Source: Smaragdicoccus niigatensis DSM 44881 = NBRC 103563 (GTDB lineage Bacteria > Actinomycetota > Actinomycetes > Mycobacteriales > Mycobacteriaceae). Taken from it: a stretch of 64,000 bases of DNA. The notes below the pieces were generated by a model. It saw nothing but the letters and a program-made list of their open reading frames with translations. It was not told the DNA's origin and did not search any database. Of the stretch, positions 34,386 through 42,930 are shown piece after piece. Within the stretch, counting starts at the first letter, position 1; the number at the start of each line of letters is the position of its first letter. The stretch lies in assembly GCF_000380645.1 (NCBI RefSeq), contig NZ_AQXZ01000017.1:592780-656779 (forward strand). The letters are read 5' to 3'. A program made the translations under genes and the position numbers.

Positions 34386-35576
34386 ATGAGCGGAAACGTG
34401 CTGTACATCGACTGCGTCGGCGGCATCGCCGGCGACATGCTGATGGCGTCGCTCATCGATGCCGGCGCTTCGTTGACGTCAATCCAGGCACAACTGCCCG
34501 CTGTGGGCGTCGAGCTGCAGGTCAAGCGGGTCGAGCGGCAAGGCGCGGGCGCGCTCCTGCTCGACGTCGCGGTGACGGGTCACGACCATTCACATCGGAC
34601 CTGGCGCGACGTGCGAGCGATCATCGATTCCGCTGAGTTGCCCGAACGTGCACGTGTCCGGGCCCACAAAGCTTTCGAACTGCTCGCCATCGCCGAAGGG
34701 CATGTACACGGCGTATCGCCCGACGAGGTGGAATTTCATGAGGTCGGTGCGCACGATGCGATCGCCGACATCTGTGGCGTCGCTTTGGCTCTCGAGGATC
34801 TCGACATCGACGAAGTCGTGTGCTCGCCGTTGCCGCTCGGGCGAGGTGTCACCAAGGGCGCGCATGGACTGTTACCGCTTCCCGCGCCAGCCACTTTGGC
34901 GCTGCTGCGAGGCGTACCGGTGTCCGGAGCTGTCGTTCCCGGCGAAACGGTGACCCCGACTGGCGCCGCCCTCGTTGCGGCACTGGCCTCGAGCTTCGGC
35001 GGCATTCCCGTCATGACCTTGGCATCGGTTGGTTGTGGTGCCGGGCAGCGGGATTCGAAGGACGTTCCGAACATCGTCCGGGCGCTGATCGGGCAACGCA
35101 CGGCCGGGCTCGACCGATCGAGCGGACCGATCGTGCTGGAAACAAACCTCGATGACCTCGTCCCGGAATTCGTCCCCGACATCATCGACGCATGCCTCGC
35201 GGCCGGCGCTGCCGACGCGTGGACGACGCCGATCGTCATGAAGCGCGGCCGGCCGGGAATCACCCTGTGTGCGCTGGTCCCGGAGGCCAAGGAACGACCT
35301 GTCGCTGATGTCATCCTGCGTCATACGACCGCTCTTGGGGTTCGTGCTCGACGCTCGGAACATCGATGGGCGCTACAACGCGAGTTCATCACCGTGCACG
35401 TCGACGGCCACCCGGTGAGCATCAAGCTCGGCCTGCTCGGCGACGAAATCGTCAACCTGAAGCCGGAGCACCGCGACTGTGTCCGGGTTGCCCAGGAGAC
35501 CGGTCGGACGGTGAAGGCCGTCTGGACATCGGCTCTGGCGCATGCACACGACGAAATTGCGGCTCGTGGGGCATGA
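34386..35576 (+). CDS. larC: LarC, nickel insertion enzyme of nickel-pincer nucleotide synthesis (single fused chain)
   Basis: A 396-residue CTP-dependent cyclometallase that inserts Ni into the pincer nucleotide. Signatures are LYIDCVGGIAGDMLMASLID at the N-terminus, a His-rich stretch GHDHSHRTW, EVEFHEVGAHDAIADICG, LPAPATLALLRGVPV, TPTGAALVAAL, and in the C-terminal LarC2 half ETNLDDLVPEF and TPIVMKRGRPG. In Lactiplantibacillus the full protein needs a programmed frameshift (LarC1/LarC2); here both halves are in one uninterrupted frame. ATG 34386 has AAGGAG upstream. It heads the rightward unit with the nickel permease. Confidence 0.94.
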   Translation: MSGNVLYIDCVGGIAGDMLMASLIDAGASLTSIQAQLPAVGVELQVKRVERQGAGALLLDVAVTGHDHSHRTWRDVRAIIDSAELPERARVRAHKAFELLAIAEGHVHGVSPDEVEFHEVGAHDAIADICGVALALEDLDIDEVVCSPLPLGRGVTKGAHGLLPLPAPATLALLRGVPVSGAVVPGETVTPTGAALVAALASSFGGIPVMTLASVGCGAGQRDSKDVPNIVRALIGQRTAGLDRSSGPIVLETNLDDLVPEFVPDIIDACLAAGAADAWTTPIVMKRGRPGITLCALVPEAKERPVADVILRHTTALGVRARRSEHRWALQREFITVHVDGHPVSIKLGLLGDEIVNLKPEHRDCVRVAQETGRTVKAVWTSALAHAHDEIAARGA

Positions 35577-35586
35577 GGTGAGCCGC

Positions 35587-36513
35587 ATGTGGCTGACCGT
35601 TGTACTTCTGCATCTGGTCGGCCTCGGCGGACTGCTCGTGTTGGAAAGGCCGGGCGCGCTCGGGATCGGGCTCGGGCTGACCGCGTACACGCTTGGCCTG
35701 CGGCACGCGTTCGACGCCGACCACATCGCCGCGATCGACAACGCCACGCGACGCCTCGTGCGCCCGACCGTCAAGCCCGTATCGGTCGGAATGTGGTTCG
35801 CGCTCGGGCATTCGACGGTTGTGGTCATTCTTGTGGCGCTGACTGCGATCGGGGTTGGGGCGACTGACGTCATCGACCCGGATTCGCCGTTGCAGCGCGC
35901 CGCGGGCATGTTGGGGCCAACCGTCTCCGGGGTCTTTCTGGTGGTCATCGGACTACTCAACCTCGCTTCGCTCGTCCGCATCCTTCGAGCGCGATCGGAC
36001 GCTGAACTTCTCGATCGCGAGCTGGATTCGAGAGGGTTCTTGAACCGTGTCCTTCGTCCGCTCATGAATGTCGTCCGGAAGCCGTGGCACATGTATCCCG
36101 TCGGATTCCTGTTCGGCCTGGGTTTCGACACTGTGACGGAAATCGGCTTGTTGGCCACCGCCGGCACTGCGGCCGGCAAAGGATTGCCGTGGTATTCGAT
36201 CCTGGTCTTGCCGATCTTGTTCTCGGCCGGGATGGTGCTTTTCGACGTCTTGGACAGTTCGTTGATGGCCCGCGTCTACGGCTCGGCGTTCGCGAGGCCG
36301 GGTCGAAAGCTCACTTACAACGTGGCCGTCACTGGACTGTCAGTGGCAGTTGCGCTCGTGATCGGTGTTCAGGAAATCGTCTCGGTCGTCGGGCCGCTCG
36401 GCTGGACGACGCACATCGATTTCGGCGAGTCGGGAGTCCTCATCGCTGCGCTATTCGCGGCCACCTGGATTCTCACCCTCGCCATTCAACCCATGAGAAA
36501 GGAATTGAAATGA
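35587..36513 (+). CDS. NiCoT family nickel/cobalt permease (NixA/HoxN type)
   Basis: About 308 residues with roughly eight membrane segments. The metal-selectivity motif [14 protein letters not shown] (H-x4-D-H) is in the second segment, with [23 protein letters not shown] and [17 protein letters not shown] after it, all canonical for this family. It imports Ni2+ (or Co2+) across the cytoplasmic membrane. It is placed directly behind LarC and coupled to the racemase gene (ATGA), so its purpose is almost certainly to supply nickel for the pincer cofactor. ATG 35587 is chosen; GTG 35578 is an alternative. Confidence 0.93.
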   Translation: MWLTVVLLHLVGLGGLLVLERPGALGIGLGLTAYTLGLRHAFDADHIAAIDNATRRLVRPTVKPVSVGMWFALGHSTVVVILVALTAIGVGATDVIDPDSPLQRAAGMLGPTVSGVFLVVIGLLNLASLVRILRARSDAELLDRELDSRGFLNRVLRPLMNVVRKPWHMYPVGFLFGLGFDTVTEIGLLATAGTAAGKGLPWYSILVLPILFSAGMVLFDVLDSSLMARVYGSAFARPGRKLTYNVAVTGLSVAVALVIGVQEIVSVVGPLGWTTHIDFGESGVLIAALFAATWILTLAIQPMRKELK

Positions 36514-37625
36514 AGGCAACCATAAGTGCCGGTCCGCTGACCGGACTGCGGGTCCTGGAGTTGGCCGGGATCGGCCCGGGTCCGCATGCGGCTCTTTTGC
36601 TGGCAGATCTCGGTGCCGATGTCGTGCGCGTGCAGCGACCCGGCCAGCTGGTGGGTTCGCCCGACCGCCCGCAGTCGCGCGGACGCACGATCGTTGAGGC
36701 CAACCTCAAGGACTCGGCTGATCTTGAGAGAGTGCGCGACCTGATCGACAAGGCCGACGTTGTCATCGAGGGCTATCGGCCCGGTGTCGCGGAGCGGATG
36801 GGCCTGGGCCCGGACGAATGTCTGGCCCGCAATCCGCGACTCGTCTACGGCCGGATGACCGGGTGGGGTCAATATGGGCCGATGGCGGACCGTGCCGGCC
36901 ACGACATCAACTACATTTCGATGACCGGGACCCTGCACGCCATGGGTCGAAAGGGGGAGCGACCGGTAGCTCCGTTGAACCTCGTAGGCGACTTCGGCGG
37001 CGGCTCGATGTTCCTGGTTTTCGGCATTATGTCCGCGCTATTCGAGCGGCAGAATTCCGGCCAGGGACAGGTTGTCGACGCGGCGATGGTCGACGGCACG
37101 GTCGCGCTGTCCCATCTGATCTGGGGCATGCGTGGAACGGGATTCTGGTCCGACGAACGTGGGGTCAATCTGCTTGACGGTGGAATGGCGTTTTACGACA
37201 CATACGAGACGTCCGACGGAAAGTACATGGCCGTCGGCGCGATCGAACCGCAGTTCTACGCTCAGTTGCTCAGCGGGTTGGGCATCAATCCGGACGGACT
37301 GCCTGCCCAATACGATCCGGCGGGTCAGCCGCACCTCGCCAAGCTGTTTACCGAGGCATTCGCCGCCAGAACACGCGACGAGTGGACGGAAGTCTTTCGG
37401 GGGACCGACGCCTGTGTGACGCCCGTCCTCACGTTCGCCGAAGCCATCGTGGACGAACACCTGGTGGCTCGCGAGTCTGTTGTCGCGATCGACAACATCC
37501 CTCAGCACGCGCCCGCGCCACGATTTTCGCGAACTCCGCCAAACGTGCCGACTCCGCCGCCGACCAAGGCGGCGGCCTTCGAGGACGTGTGGACTCGGAC
37601 TCCTGAGTCAGCGAGCAACTCATGA
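36510..37625 (+). CDS. Alpha-methylacyl-CoA racemase (MCR/AMACR, CoA-transferase family III)
   Basis: A 371-residue CaiB/BaiF-fold protein. H131 in [12 protein letters not shown]161 in VGDFGGGSM and E246 in AIEPQFY correspond to the catalytic H126, D156 and E241 of mycobacterial MCR with a constant +5 offset. It therefore racemises (2R)/(2S)-methylacyl-CoA rather than transferring CoA. This step is needed to degrade methyl-branched chains such as sterol side chains or pristanic acid, because ACADs accept only the S form. It overlaps the permease and ligase genes (ATGA both). Confidence 0.93.
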   Translation: MKATISAGPLTGLRVLELAGIGPGPHAALLLADLGADVVRVQRPGQLVGSPDRPQSRGRTIVEANLKDSADLERVRDLIDKADVVIEGYRPGVAERMGLGPDECLARNPRLVYGRMTGWGQYGPMADRAGHDINYISMTGTLHAMGRKGERPVAPLNLVGDFGGGSMFLVFGIMSALFERQNSGQGQVVDAAMVDGTVALSHLIWGMRGTGFWSDERGVNLLDGGMAFYDTYETSDGKYMAVGAIEPQFYAQLLSGLGINPDGLPAQYDPAGQPHLAKLFTEAFAARTRDEWTEVFRGTDACVTPVLTFAEAIVDEHLVARESVVAIDNIPQHAPAPRFSRTPPNVPTPPPTKAAAFEDVWTRTPESASNS

Positions 37626-39250
37626 CGAAGGCTCTACTGTCCCGCGCCGCACGCACAGTCAACCGTGTCGTCGACGAAGCGACGTACGCCAAGTTGGCCG
37701 CCGAGGCCGGCCTGCTTACACCGCAACGGCCGGACAAACTCGTGAGAATGATCGCGGCCGTTCGTCGCAGCGGTGTCATCGGCGCGATACCCACGATTGG
37801 CGCAATACGCTACGGCGACCGGGCGGCGATCATCGACGAGCTCGGGACGGTGACGTTCCGCGAGCTCGACGACCGCACAAACGCGATCGCAAATGCGTGG
37901 CGCAGCAATGGGTTCCAGCCGGGTGAGGGAGTTGCAGTCCTGGCCCGCAACCACCGCGGTTTTCACTATGCCGTCTTCGCCGCGGCCAAGTGCGGAGCGC
38001 GGATCGTGCTGCTGAACACCGACTTTGCCGGGCCGCAGCTGCGTGAAGTGGCAGCGCGCGAGGGTGCGGACCTGCTGGTATTCGATGACGAATACTCCGA
38101 CATCCTCGTCGGTGTCGAAACTCGTCGCGGCCGATTCCGGGCCTGGACCGATACGCCGTGCGAGGACTCGCTTGCGGCACTGATCGCGAGCGGATCGTCT
38201 GCAGCGCCGCCACCGGCCACAATGGAGCCGAAACTCATCCTTCTCACCAGCGGCACGTCAGGTACTCCGAAGGGTGCACCGCGGAGCGAGCCAAAGTCTC
38301 TCGCGCCGTTTGGCGCCGTGTTGAGCAAGGTTCCGTTTCGCACCGAGGAAGTCACCGAGTGCCCGGCGCCGTTGTTTCATACCCTCGGTTTCGCGCACGT
38401 CATGCTGGCTGCAATTCTCGGCTCCACGTTGGTGATTCGCCGTCGCTTCGACCCGCAGCAGACACTCGACAGTCTTTCCGAGCACGGCGCCACCGCCATG
38501 GTCCTGGTACCGGTCATGCTCGGGCGCATCGTCGATCTCGGTCCTGACGCGCGCGCTGGACGCGACCTGAGCAGGCTGCGGATCGTGTGGGCGGCCGGTT
38601 CACACTTGGGTGCCGACCTGTGCAAGCGGGCGACCGATGCGCTAGGCCCCGTCGTGTACAACATGTACGGCTCGACCGAGGTCGGGTACGCGACGATTGC
38701 TACCCCGGCCGACCTGGCCGCCGAGCCTTCCTGTGTTGGGGGTGTTGTTCGCAGCGCTGTGGTGAAGATCTACGACGACAGCGGCAAGGAGGTTCCACCC
38801 GGCGCCATCGGACGCATCTTCGTCGGCAACTCCCTCCAGTTCGAGGGCTACACCGGGGGCGGTGACAAGGACCGAATCAATGGGTTGATGGCCTCTGGCG
38901 ATGTCGGTCACTTCGACTCGGCCGGAAGACTTTTCATCGACGGGCGCGATGACGACATGATCGTGTCCGGTGGTGAGAACGTCTTCCCCGGGGAGGTCGA
39001 AGAGTTGCTCGCTGCGCTTCCGTCGATCGAAGAAGTCAGCGCGTTCGGCGTTGACGACGAGCAGTACGGCCAGCGCCTCCGGGTTGTCGTGGTTGTCCGG
39101 AACGGTCATGCGGTCACGGCTGCGGACGTCAAGGACCACGTCAAGTCGAACCTCGCTCGGTACAAGGTCCCGCGCGACGTGCTGTTCATCGACAAATTGC
39201 CCCGCAACCCGACGGGAAAGGTGCTCAAGCGCGAGTTGCGCAGGCTCTGA
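37622..39250 (+). CDS. Acyl-CoA synthetase (FadD type, AMP-binding)
   Basis: A 542-residue ANL-superfamily ligase making acyl-CoA from acid, ATP and CoA. Motifs are [14 protein letters not shown] (P-loop), [35 protein letters not shown], and the C-terminal [13 protein letters not shown] with the catalytic Lys. N-terminal helices before the core suggest peripheral membrane contact like other FadD proteins. It is the last gene of the LarC-permease-racemase-ligase unit. It would activate the branched acid later epimerised by the racemase. Confidence 0.93.
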   Translation: MTKALLSRAARTVNRVVDEATYAKLAAEAGLLTPQRPDKLVRMIAAVRRSGVIGAIPTIGAIRYGDRAAIIDELGTVTFRELDDRTNAIANAWRSNGFQPGEGVAVLARNHRGFHYAVFAAAKCGARIVLLNTDFAGPQLREVAAREGADLLVFDDEYSDILVGVETRRGRFRAWTDTPCEDSLAALIASGSSAAPPPATMEPKLILLTSGTSGTPKGAPRSEPKSLAPFGAVLSKVPFRTEEVTECPAPLFHTLGFAHVMLAAILGSTLVIRRRFDPQQTLDSLSEHGATAMVLVPVMLGRIVDLGPDARAGRDLSRLRIVWAAGSHLGADLCKRATDALGPVVYNMYGSTEVGYATIATPADLAAEPSCVGGVVRSAVVKIYDDSGKEVPPGAIGRIFVGNSLQFEGYTGGGDKDRINGLMASGDVGHFDSAGRLFIDGRDDDMIVSGGENVFPGEVEELLAALPSIEEVSAFGVDDEQYGQRLRVVVVVRNGHAVTAADVKDHVKSNLARYKVPRDVLFIDKLPRNPTGKVLKRELRRL

Positions 39251-39297
39251 TCGGATTTTCGGCGTCCTGACGAGAGCGTCACCTGTTCAATTTTTAA

Positions 39298-39313
39298 TTT
39301 AATATCGATTAAA
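39298..39313. promoter_or_regulatory. AT-rich palindrome upstream of ACAD
   Basis: TTTAAT-ATCG-ATTAAA: 6-bp perfect arms with a 4-bp spacer in a 25-bp AT-rich island, 33 nt before the GTG start at 39346. It is a likely operator and/or promoter for the ACAD. It resembles the AT-rich elements at 34334-34354 and about 1556-1575, so a common regulator is possible. Confidence 0.5.
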
Positions 39314-39345
39314 CTTTGCGCATCTTCATCGAGGAGTGGACCACC

Positions 39346-40521
39346 GTGGATTCTTCAGCGTTCGACCTGACCCCTGTCCAACAGGACATTCGTGCGAGGG
39401 CACGACTATTCGGTGAAAAGTGGGCGCCAAGGGCGGCCGAGATCGACCGTGCCGATTCGGCGCCGATCGCCGAGATGGTCCAGCATTCCGTCGAGTTGGG
39501 ACTCGCCGGACTCACGATCCCCACCCAATACGGTGGGCGGGGACTGACCGCAATCGAGTTCTCGCTTGCGGTCGAGGAAGCCTGTCGCGCGATGAAATCG
39601 TGGATGGCCGGAGACATCCTGTTTGCTACGACGTGCACCGGACCGTCGGTCATCATGATCTCCGACAACAAGGCGGCGCACGAGCGCTACCTGCCGATGA
39701 TCGCGTCGGGGGAGAAGACTGCCGCGATCGCACTGTCCGAGCCTAAGCACGGCTCGGCCGTCACCGACATCGAAACTTCGGCCTACCTCGACGGCGATGA
39801 GCTCGTCATCAATGGCGAGAAGCGGTTCATCACGGGTGCACCGGACTACGACGTATACGTCACCTTCGTGCGACTCAATGGCACGCCGGGTATGAAGGGC
39901 ATCGGCGCGGTGGTCATCGAAAAGGGCACTCCAGGATTCACCCTCGGCGAGGGGCCGGAATACATGGGCTCACGTGGCTCGTCGCACGGAGAGTTGTACT
40001 TCAAGGACTGCCGCATTCCTGCGTCGAACCTGCTACTCGGGGAGGGGTCCTTCCCCACGCTGATGCAAGCGTTCAACATGGAACGCCTCTACATCGCATC
40101 GATGTGCCTGGGCCTGGCCCAAGGAGCGTTCGATGAAGCGGTCGCCTACTCCCATGAGCGCGAGCAATTTGGTCAGCCGATCAACGAATTCCAAGCCGTC
40201 TATCACCTCATTGCGGAGATGTGGACACAGATCGAGTCTGTCCGCTACCTCACCTACAAGGCGGCCTTGACCGCCGCAAACGGCAAGTTTCCTAACGCCC
40301 TCGACGTCTCGGTCGCCAAGCTCCATGCGGCGGACATGGCTCGCGATGTGTGTTGGAAGGCGATGCAAGTGCTCGGCGGAAATGGGCTGGTGACGGGCTT
40401 CCCGCCGGAGCGTTGCTTCCGCGACGTCATTGTCTCCTCGATCGCTGGCGGCACGATCCAGGTGCTCAAGAACACGATCGCGGCTCAGTTGCTCGGCAAG
40501 CGGCTCAACCAGCGGCGTTAG
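39346..40521 (+). CDS. Acyl-CoA dehydrogenase
   Basis: A 391-residue ACAD starting at GTG 39346 after GAGGAG; an in-frame TTG 30 nt earlier is less well placed. Motifs are ALSEPKHGSAVTDIE (the usual TEP is SEP), INGEKRFITGAP, REQFGQPINEFQAVYH, QVLGGNGLVTGFPPERCFRD, and SIAGGTIQVLKNTIA. In the last, the Glu of the common EGTxEIQ segment is absent. It is a non-classical ACAD with its own AT-rich promoter; the substrate is unknown. It converges on a TetR gene 6 nt away. Confidence 0.9.
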   Translation: MDSSAFDLTPVQQDIRARARLFGEKWAPRAAEIDRADSAPIAEMVQHSVELGLAGLTIPTQYGGRGLTAIEFSLAVEEACRAMKSWMAGDILFATTCTGPSVIMISDNKAAHERYLPMIASGEKTAAIALSEPKHGSAVTDIETSAYLDGDELVINGEKRFITGAPDYDVYVTFVRLNGTPGMKGIGAVVIEKGTPGFTLGEGPEYMGSRGSSHGELYFKDCRIPASNLLLGEGSFPTLMQAFNMERLYIASMCLGLAQGAFDEAVAYSHEREQFGQPINEFQAVYHLIAEMWTQIESVRYLTYKAALTAANGKFPNALDVSVAKLHAADMARDVCWKAMQVLGGNGLVTGFPPERCFRDVIVSSIAGGTIQVLKNTIAAQLLGKRLNQRR

Positions 40522-40527
40522 TCGGCA

Positions 40528-41172
40528 CTACCTGTCGTGTCCCGTCAGTCCAGCCGCCAACGGGGCTAGGAAGGCCCGTGCGTATTCGCGAACCGCGCGC
40601 GGGTCATCGAGATCGACAACGCTTTGCTGGTTCACCAGAAACGAATGCGTCAGTCGTGCAGCAGTCTCGGCAAGTTGTTGCTTCAGTTCTGCGGGGACAT
40701 GATCGGCCACAACGCGGTCGAGTCGAGCTGTCACGAATTGCCGGCCGATGTCGATCATGGACGCTTCATGCGCTGCGAGATAGGGCATCAGCTCGTCGGA
40801 ATCGCCGGTCAGCACGCCCGCGAGCAAAGGATTGCGCCTACCGAAGCTGACCACGAAAGCGAATCCCTCGACCGCGATATCTGCGACGTCGGGCAAATGC
40901 TGCGTGGCGCGGTCGAATTCGACGAGGAACCGAGACAGCTGCTGCATCAGTGCCGCTTGGATCAGCTCGGGTCTCGAAGGGAAGTACCGGTACACCCCGG
41001 ATCGCGCCAGGCCGGCGGCGAGCGCCACATGTTCCATCGACGTCTGACGGACTCCGCGCGCGGCGAATTCGCTGATCGCGGCATCGACGATTCGTTCGCG
41101 AGTCAGATCTGTGGCCTGATCCCGAATTCGCCACCGATCGCCATCGGATTCGCTGGGGTCTGTTGCGGTCAT
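40528..41172 (-). CDS. TetR/AcrR family transcriptional regulator (P450 locus)
   Basis: A 214-residue TetR protein: EFAARGVRQTSMEHVALAAG, then LARSGVYRYFPSRPELI. ATG 41172 is chosen; the frame is open to 41271, but that stretch covers the operator. It is divergent from the cytochrome P450 gene, with a perfect 9-bp inverted repeat between them, so it is expected to repress the P450-ferredoxin-ACAD-ALDH operon. Confidence 0.88.
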   Translation of the reverse strand: MTATDPSESDGDRWRIRDQATDLTRERIVDAAISEFAARGVRQTSMEHVALAAGLARSGVYRYFPSRPELIQAALMQQLSRFLVEFDRATQHLPDVADIAVEGFAFVVSFGRRNPLLAGVLTGDSDELMPYLAAHEASMIDIGRQFVTARLDRVVADHVPAELKQQLAETAARLTHSFLVNQQSVVDLDDPRAVREYARAFLAPLAAGLTGHDR

Positions 41173-41204
41173 CACACAGTGAATCATATCGGCGCCAGGC
41201 CTAG

Positions 41205-41236
41205 CGTAGGACATTCGGAGGGCGTACTGTCCTACG
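41205..41236. promoter_or_regulatory. Perfect inverted-repeat operator in front of P450
   Basis: CGTAGGACA (41205-41213) and TGTCCTACG (41228-41236) are exact complements with a 14-nt spacer. The site lies 59 nt before the P450 start and 33 nt before the TetR start. Probable TetR operator; the half-site core GGACA/TGTCC recurs upstream of the MpaB-like gene at 18896. Confidence 0.75.
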
Positions 41237-41294
41237 AACCGGATCGAGTTCGATTTGTAACGACGATCCATCGCAATGACGCGAAGGGGGCATT

Positions 41295-42707
41295 TTGCTC
41301 ACGACACTTTCCCGGCGGCTTCAAACTGCCGGCGCTTCACTCTCGAAGCTTTACCCACAACGCTCCACGCCTCTGGCAACGCCGCCTCCTGGCAGTGACC
41401 TCATCCCCGTGATGGGGTCGTACGGACCGCCGCTGATCGGGTACAGCCTGAATGCTCTCGTTGACCCTCTCGGCTTCTCCCGCGAGTTGTTCCAACGAGA
41501 GGGTGATATCGCGTGGTTCGGCGTCTTGGGACGCAAGGTCGTTGGCTTTGGCAGTCCCGAGCTCACGGAGCAGTTGCTGCTGGATCGCAACCATGATTTC
41601 TCGGCCAAAGGCGGTTACGGATTCCTGATCGGCCCGTTCTTCAAAGATGGCCTGCTGCTGCGTGATTTCGACGATCACATCTACCATCGCCGGATCATGC
41701 AGAAGGCCTTCACCCGGCCACGCCTCGAGGGGTACCTCGCACTGGCGAATCCGCGCATCGAACAAGCGGTACGCAACTGGCAACCAAACGCCTCCTTTAA
41801 CGTGTTTCCTGAGGTCAAGACGGTCTTGCTTGACATCGCTGCCGAAGTATTCATGGGCACGGAACTCGGGCCCGAGGCCACCCGTCTGAAAGACGCGTTC
41901 GAGGATGCGGTCCACGGCGGGCAGGCGATGATCCGCGCTGATGTCCCTGGCGGCATCTGGGCGCGTGGACTGGCGGGCAGGCGACTGCTTGAGAAGTACT
42001 TCCGCCGCGACATGCCGGCAAAGCGGGCGGGAACTGGAACCGACCTGTTCAGCGCGCTGTGTCACATCCAGAGCGACGAGGGCCACACCTTCACGGACGA
42101 CGACGTCGTCGACCACATGATCTTCCTGATGATGGCCGCACATGACACGACGACCGTCACCACGACCATGGTTCTCTACCACCTTGCGAAGTACCCCGAG
42201 TGGCAAGACCGTCTGCGGGCGGAGTCTCAGGCTCTTGGCAAACAAACGTTGGACTTCGACGATCTCAGCCAGCTGCCGAGCCTGGAGCTGGTGTTCAAGG
42301 AGACCCTGCGCCTCTACGCGCCGGTTGGACAGCACGCTCGGCAAGCGGTCCGCGACACCGAGATCGGTGGCCGGTTCATTCCCAAGGGGACGATTGTGAT
42401 CGCCAGTCCGTACGCCGGGATGCGAATGGCACCGTGGATCGACCCGGACGAGTTCGACCCCGAACGGTTTACCGAAGAGCGCCACGAGGATGACGCGCAT
42501 CGCTTTGCCTGGGCTCCGTTCGGTGGCGGCGCTCACAAGTGCATCGGCCAGTACTTCGGCGGATTGCAAGTCAAGTCGATCGTCCACCAGTTGCTCCTGG
42601 ACTTCCGAGTGAGTATTGCCGACGGCTACGAACCGGAACTCGGCTGGGCGACGGGACCAACTCCCATCGACGGCATGCCCGTCCGCCTGGAGCGGCTCGA
42701 GTCGTGA
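41295..42707 (+). CDS. Cytochrome P450
   Basis: A 470-residue soluble-type bacterial P450. The I-helix oxygen motif is AAHDTTTVTTT, the K-helix is ETLR, and the region PERFTEER precedes the heme loop FGGGAHKCIGQYFGG with the thiolate Cys at residue 416. The N-terminal 40 residues are Ser/Pro-rich with no clear anchor. TTG 41295 follows GAAGGGGG. It overlaps its own ferredoxin gene by GTGA. Likely hydroxylates a terpenoid, sterol or fatty substrate at the start of the pathway; the subfamily cannot be named. Confidence 0.94.
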   Translation: MLTTLSRRLQTAGASLSKLYPQRSTPLATPPPGSDLIPVMGSYGPPLIGYSLNALVDPLGFSRELFQREGDIAWFGVLGRKVVGFGSPELTEQLLLDRNHDFSAKGGYGFLIGPFFKDGLLLRDFDDHIYHRRIMQKAFTRPRLEGYLALANPRIEQAVRNWQPNASFNVFPEVKTVLLDIAAEVFMGTELGPEATRLKDAFEDAVHGGQAMIRADVPGGIWARGLAGRRLLEKYFRRDMPAKRAGTGTDLFSALCHIQSDEGHTFTDDDVVDHMIFLMMAAHDTTTVTTTMVLYHLAKYPEWQDRLRAESQALGKQTLDFDDLSQLPSLELVFKETLRLYAPVGQHARQAVRDTEIGGRFIPKGTIVIASPYAGMRMAPWIDPDEFDPERFTEERHEDDAHRFAWAPFGGGAHKCIGQYFGGLQVKSIVHQLLLDFRVSIADGYEPELGWATGPTPIDGMPVRLERLES

Positions 42708-42895
42708 AAATCACGGTTGATCAGCGCCTTTGTGACGCCCACGCGATGTGTGTTGCGCTCGTTCCCAGCGTTTTTGGGTTGCGCGCAGACGGTAATGCCG
42801 AGGTGCTCGTCGATGACGTTCCGTCGGAACTGGTCGATGAGGTCTACCTCGCGATCGACAGTTGTCCCCTCCGGGCGATCCTCATCGCCGACTGA
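42704..42895 (+). CDS. P450-partner ferredoxin (C-x5-C, His variant)
   Basis: A 63-residue ferredoxin with C10 and C16 in LCDAHAMC and a late Cys-Pro (SCPLRAI). The residue in the second-Cys position is His (C-x2-H-x2-C), a variant known among mycobacterial P450 ferredoxins with shifted redox potential. The GTG start overlaps the P450 stop, so it is the dedicated donor. Reductase candidates in the window are those at 5126 and 25190. Confidence 0.92.
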   Translation: MKITVDQRLCDAHAMCVALVPSVFGLRADGNAEVLVDDVPSELVDEVYLAIDSCPLRAILIAD

Positions 42896-42930
42896 ACTGA
42901 AGTCACTACTTCCCTTCCAAGGCAGGTCCC

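Noticed and set aside
36084..36509. N-terminal extension of the alpha-methylacyl-CoA racemase
   Set aside because: It lies within the nickel permease gene in another frame; the ATGA overlap at 36510 fits the constant +5 offset to MCR.
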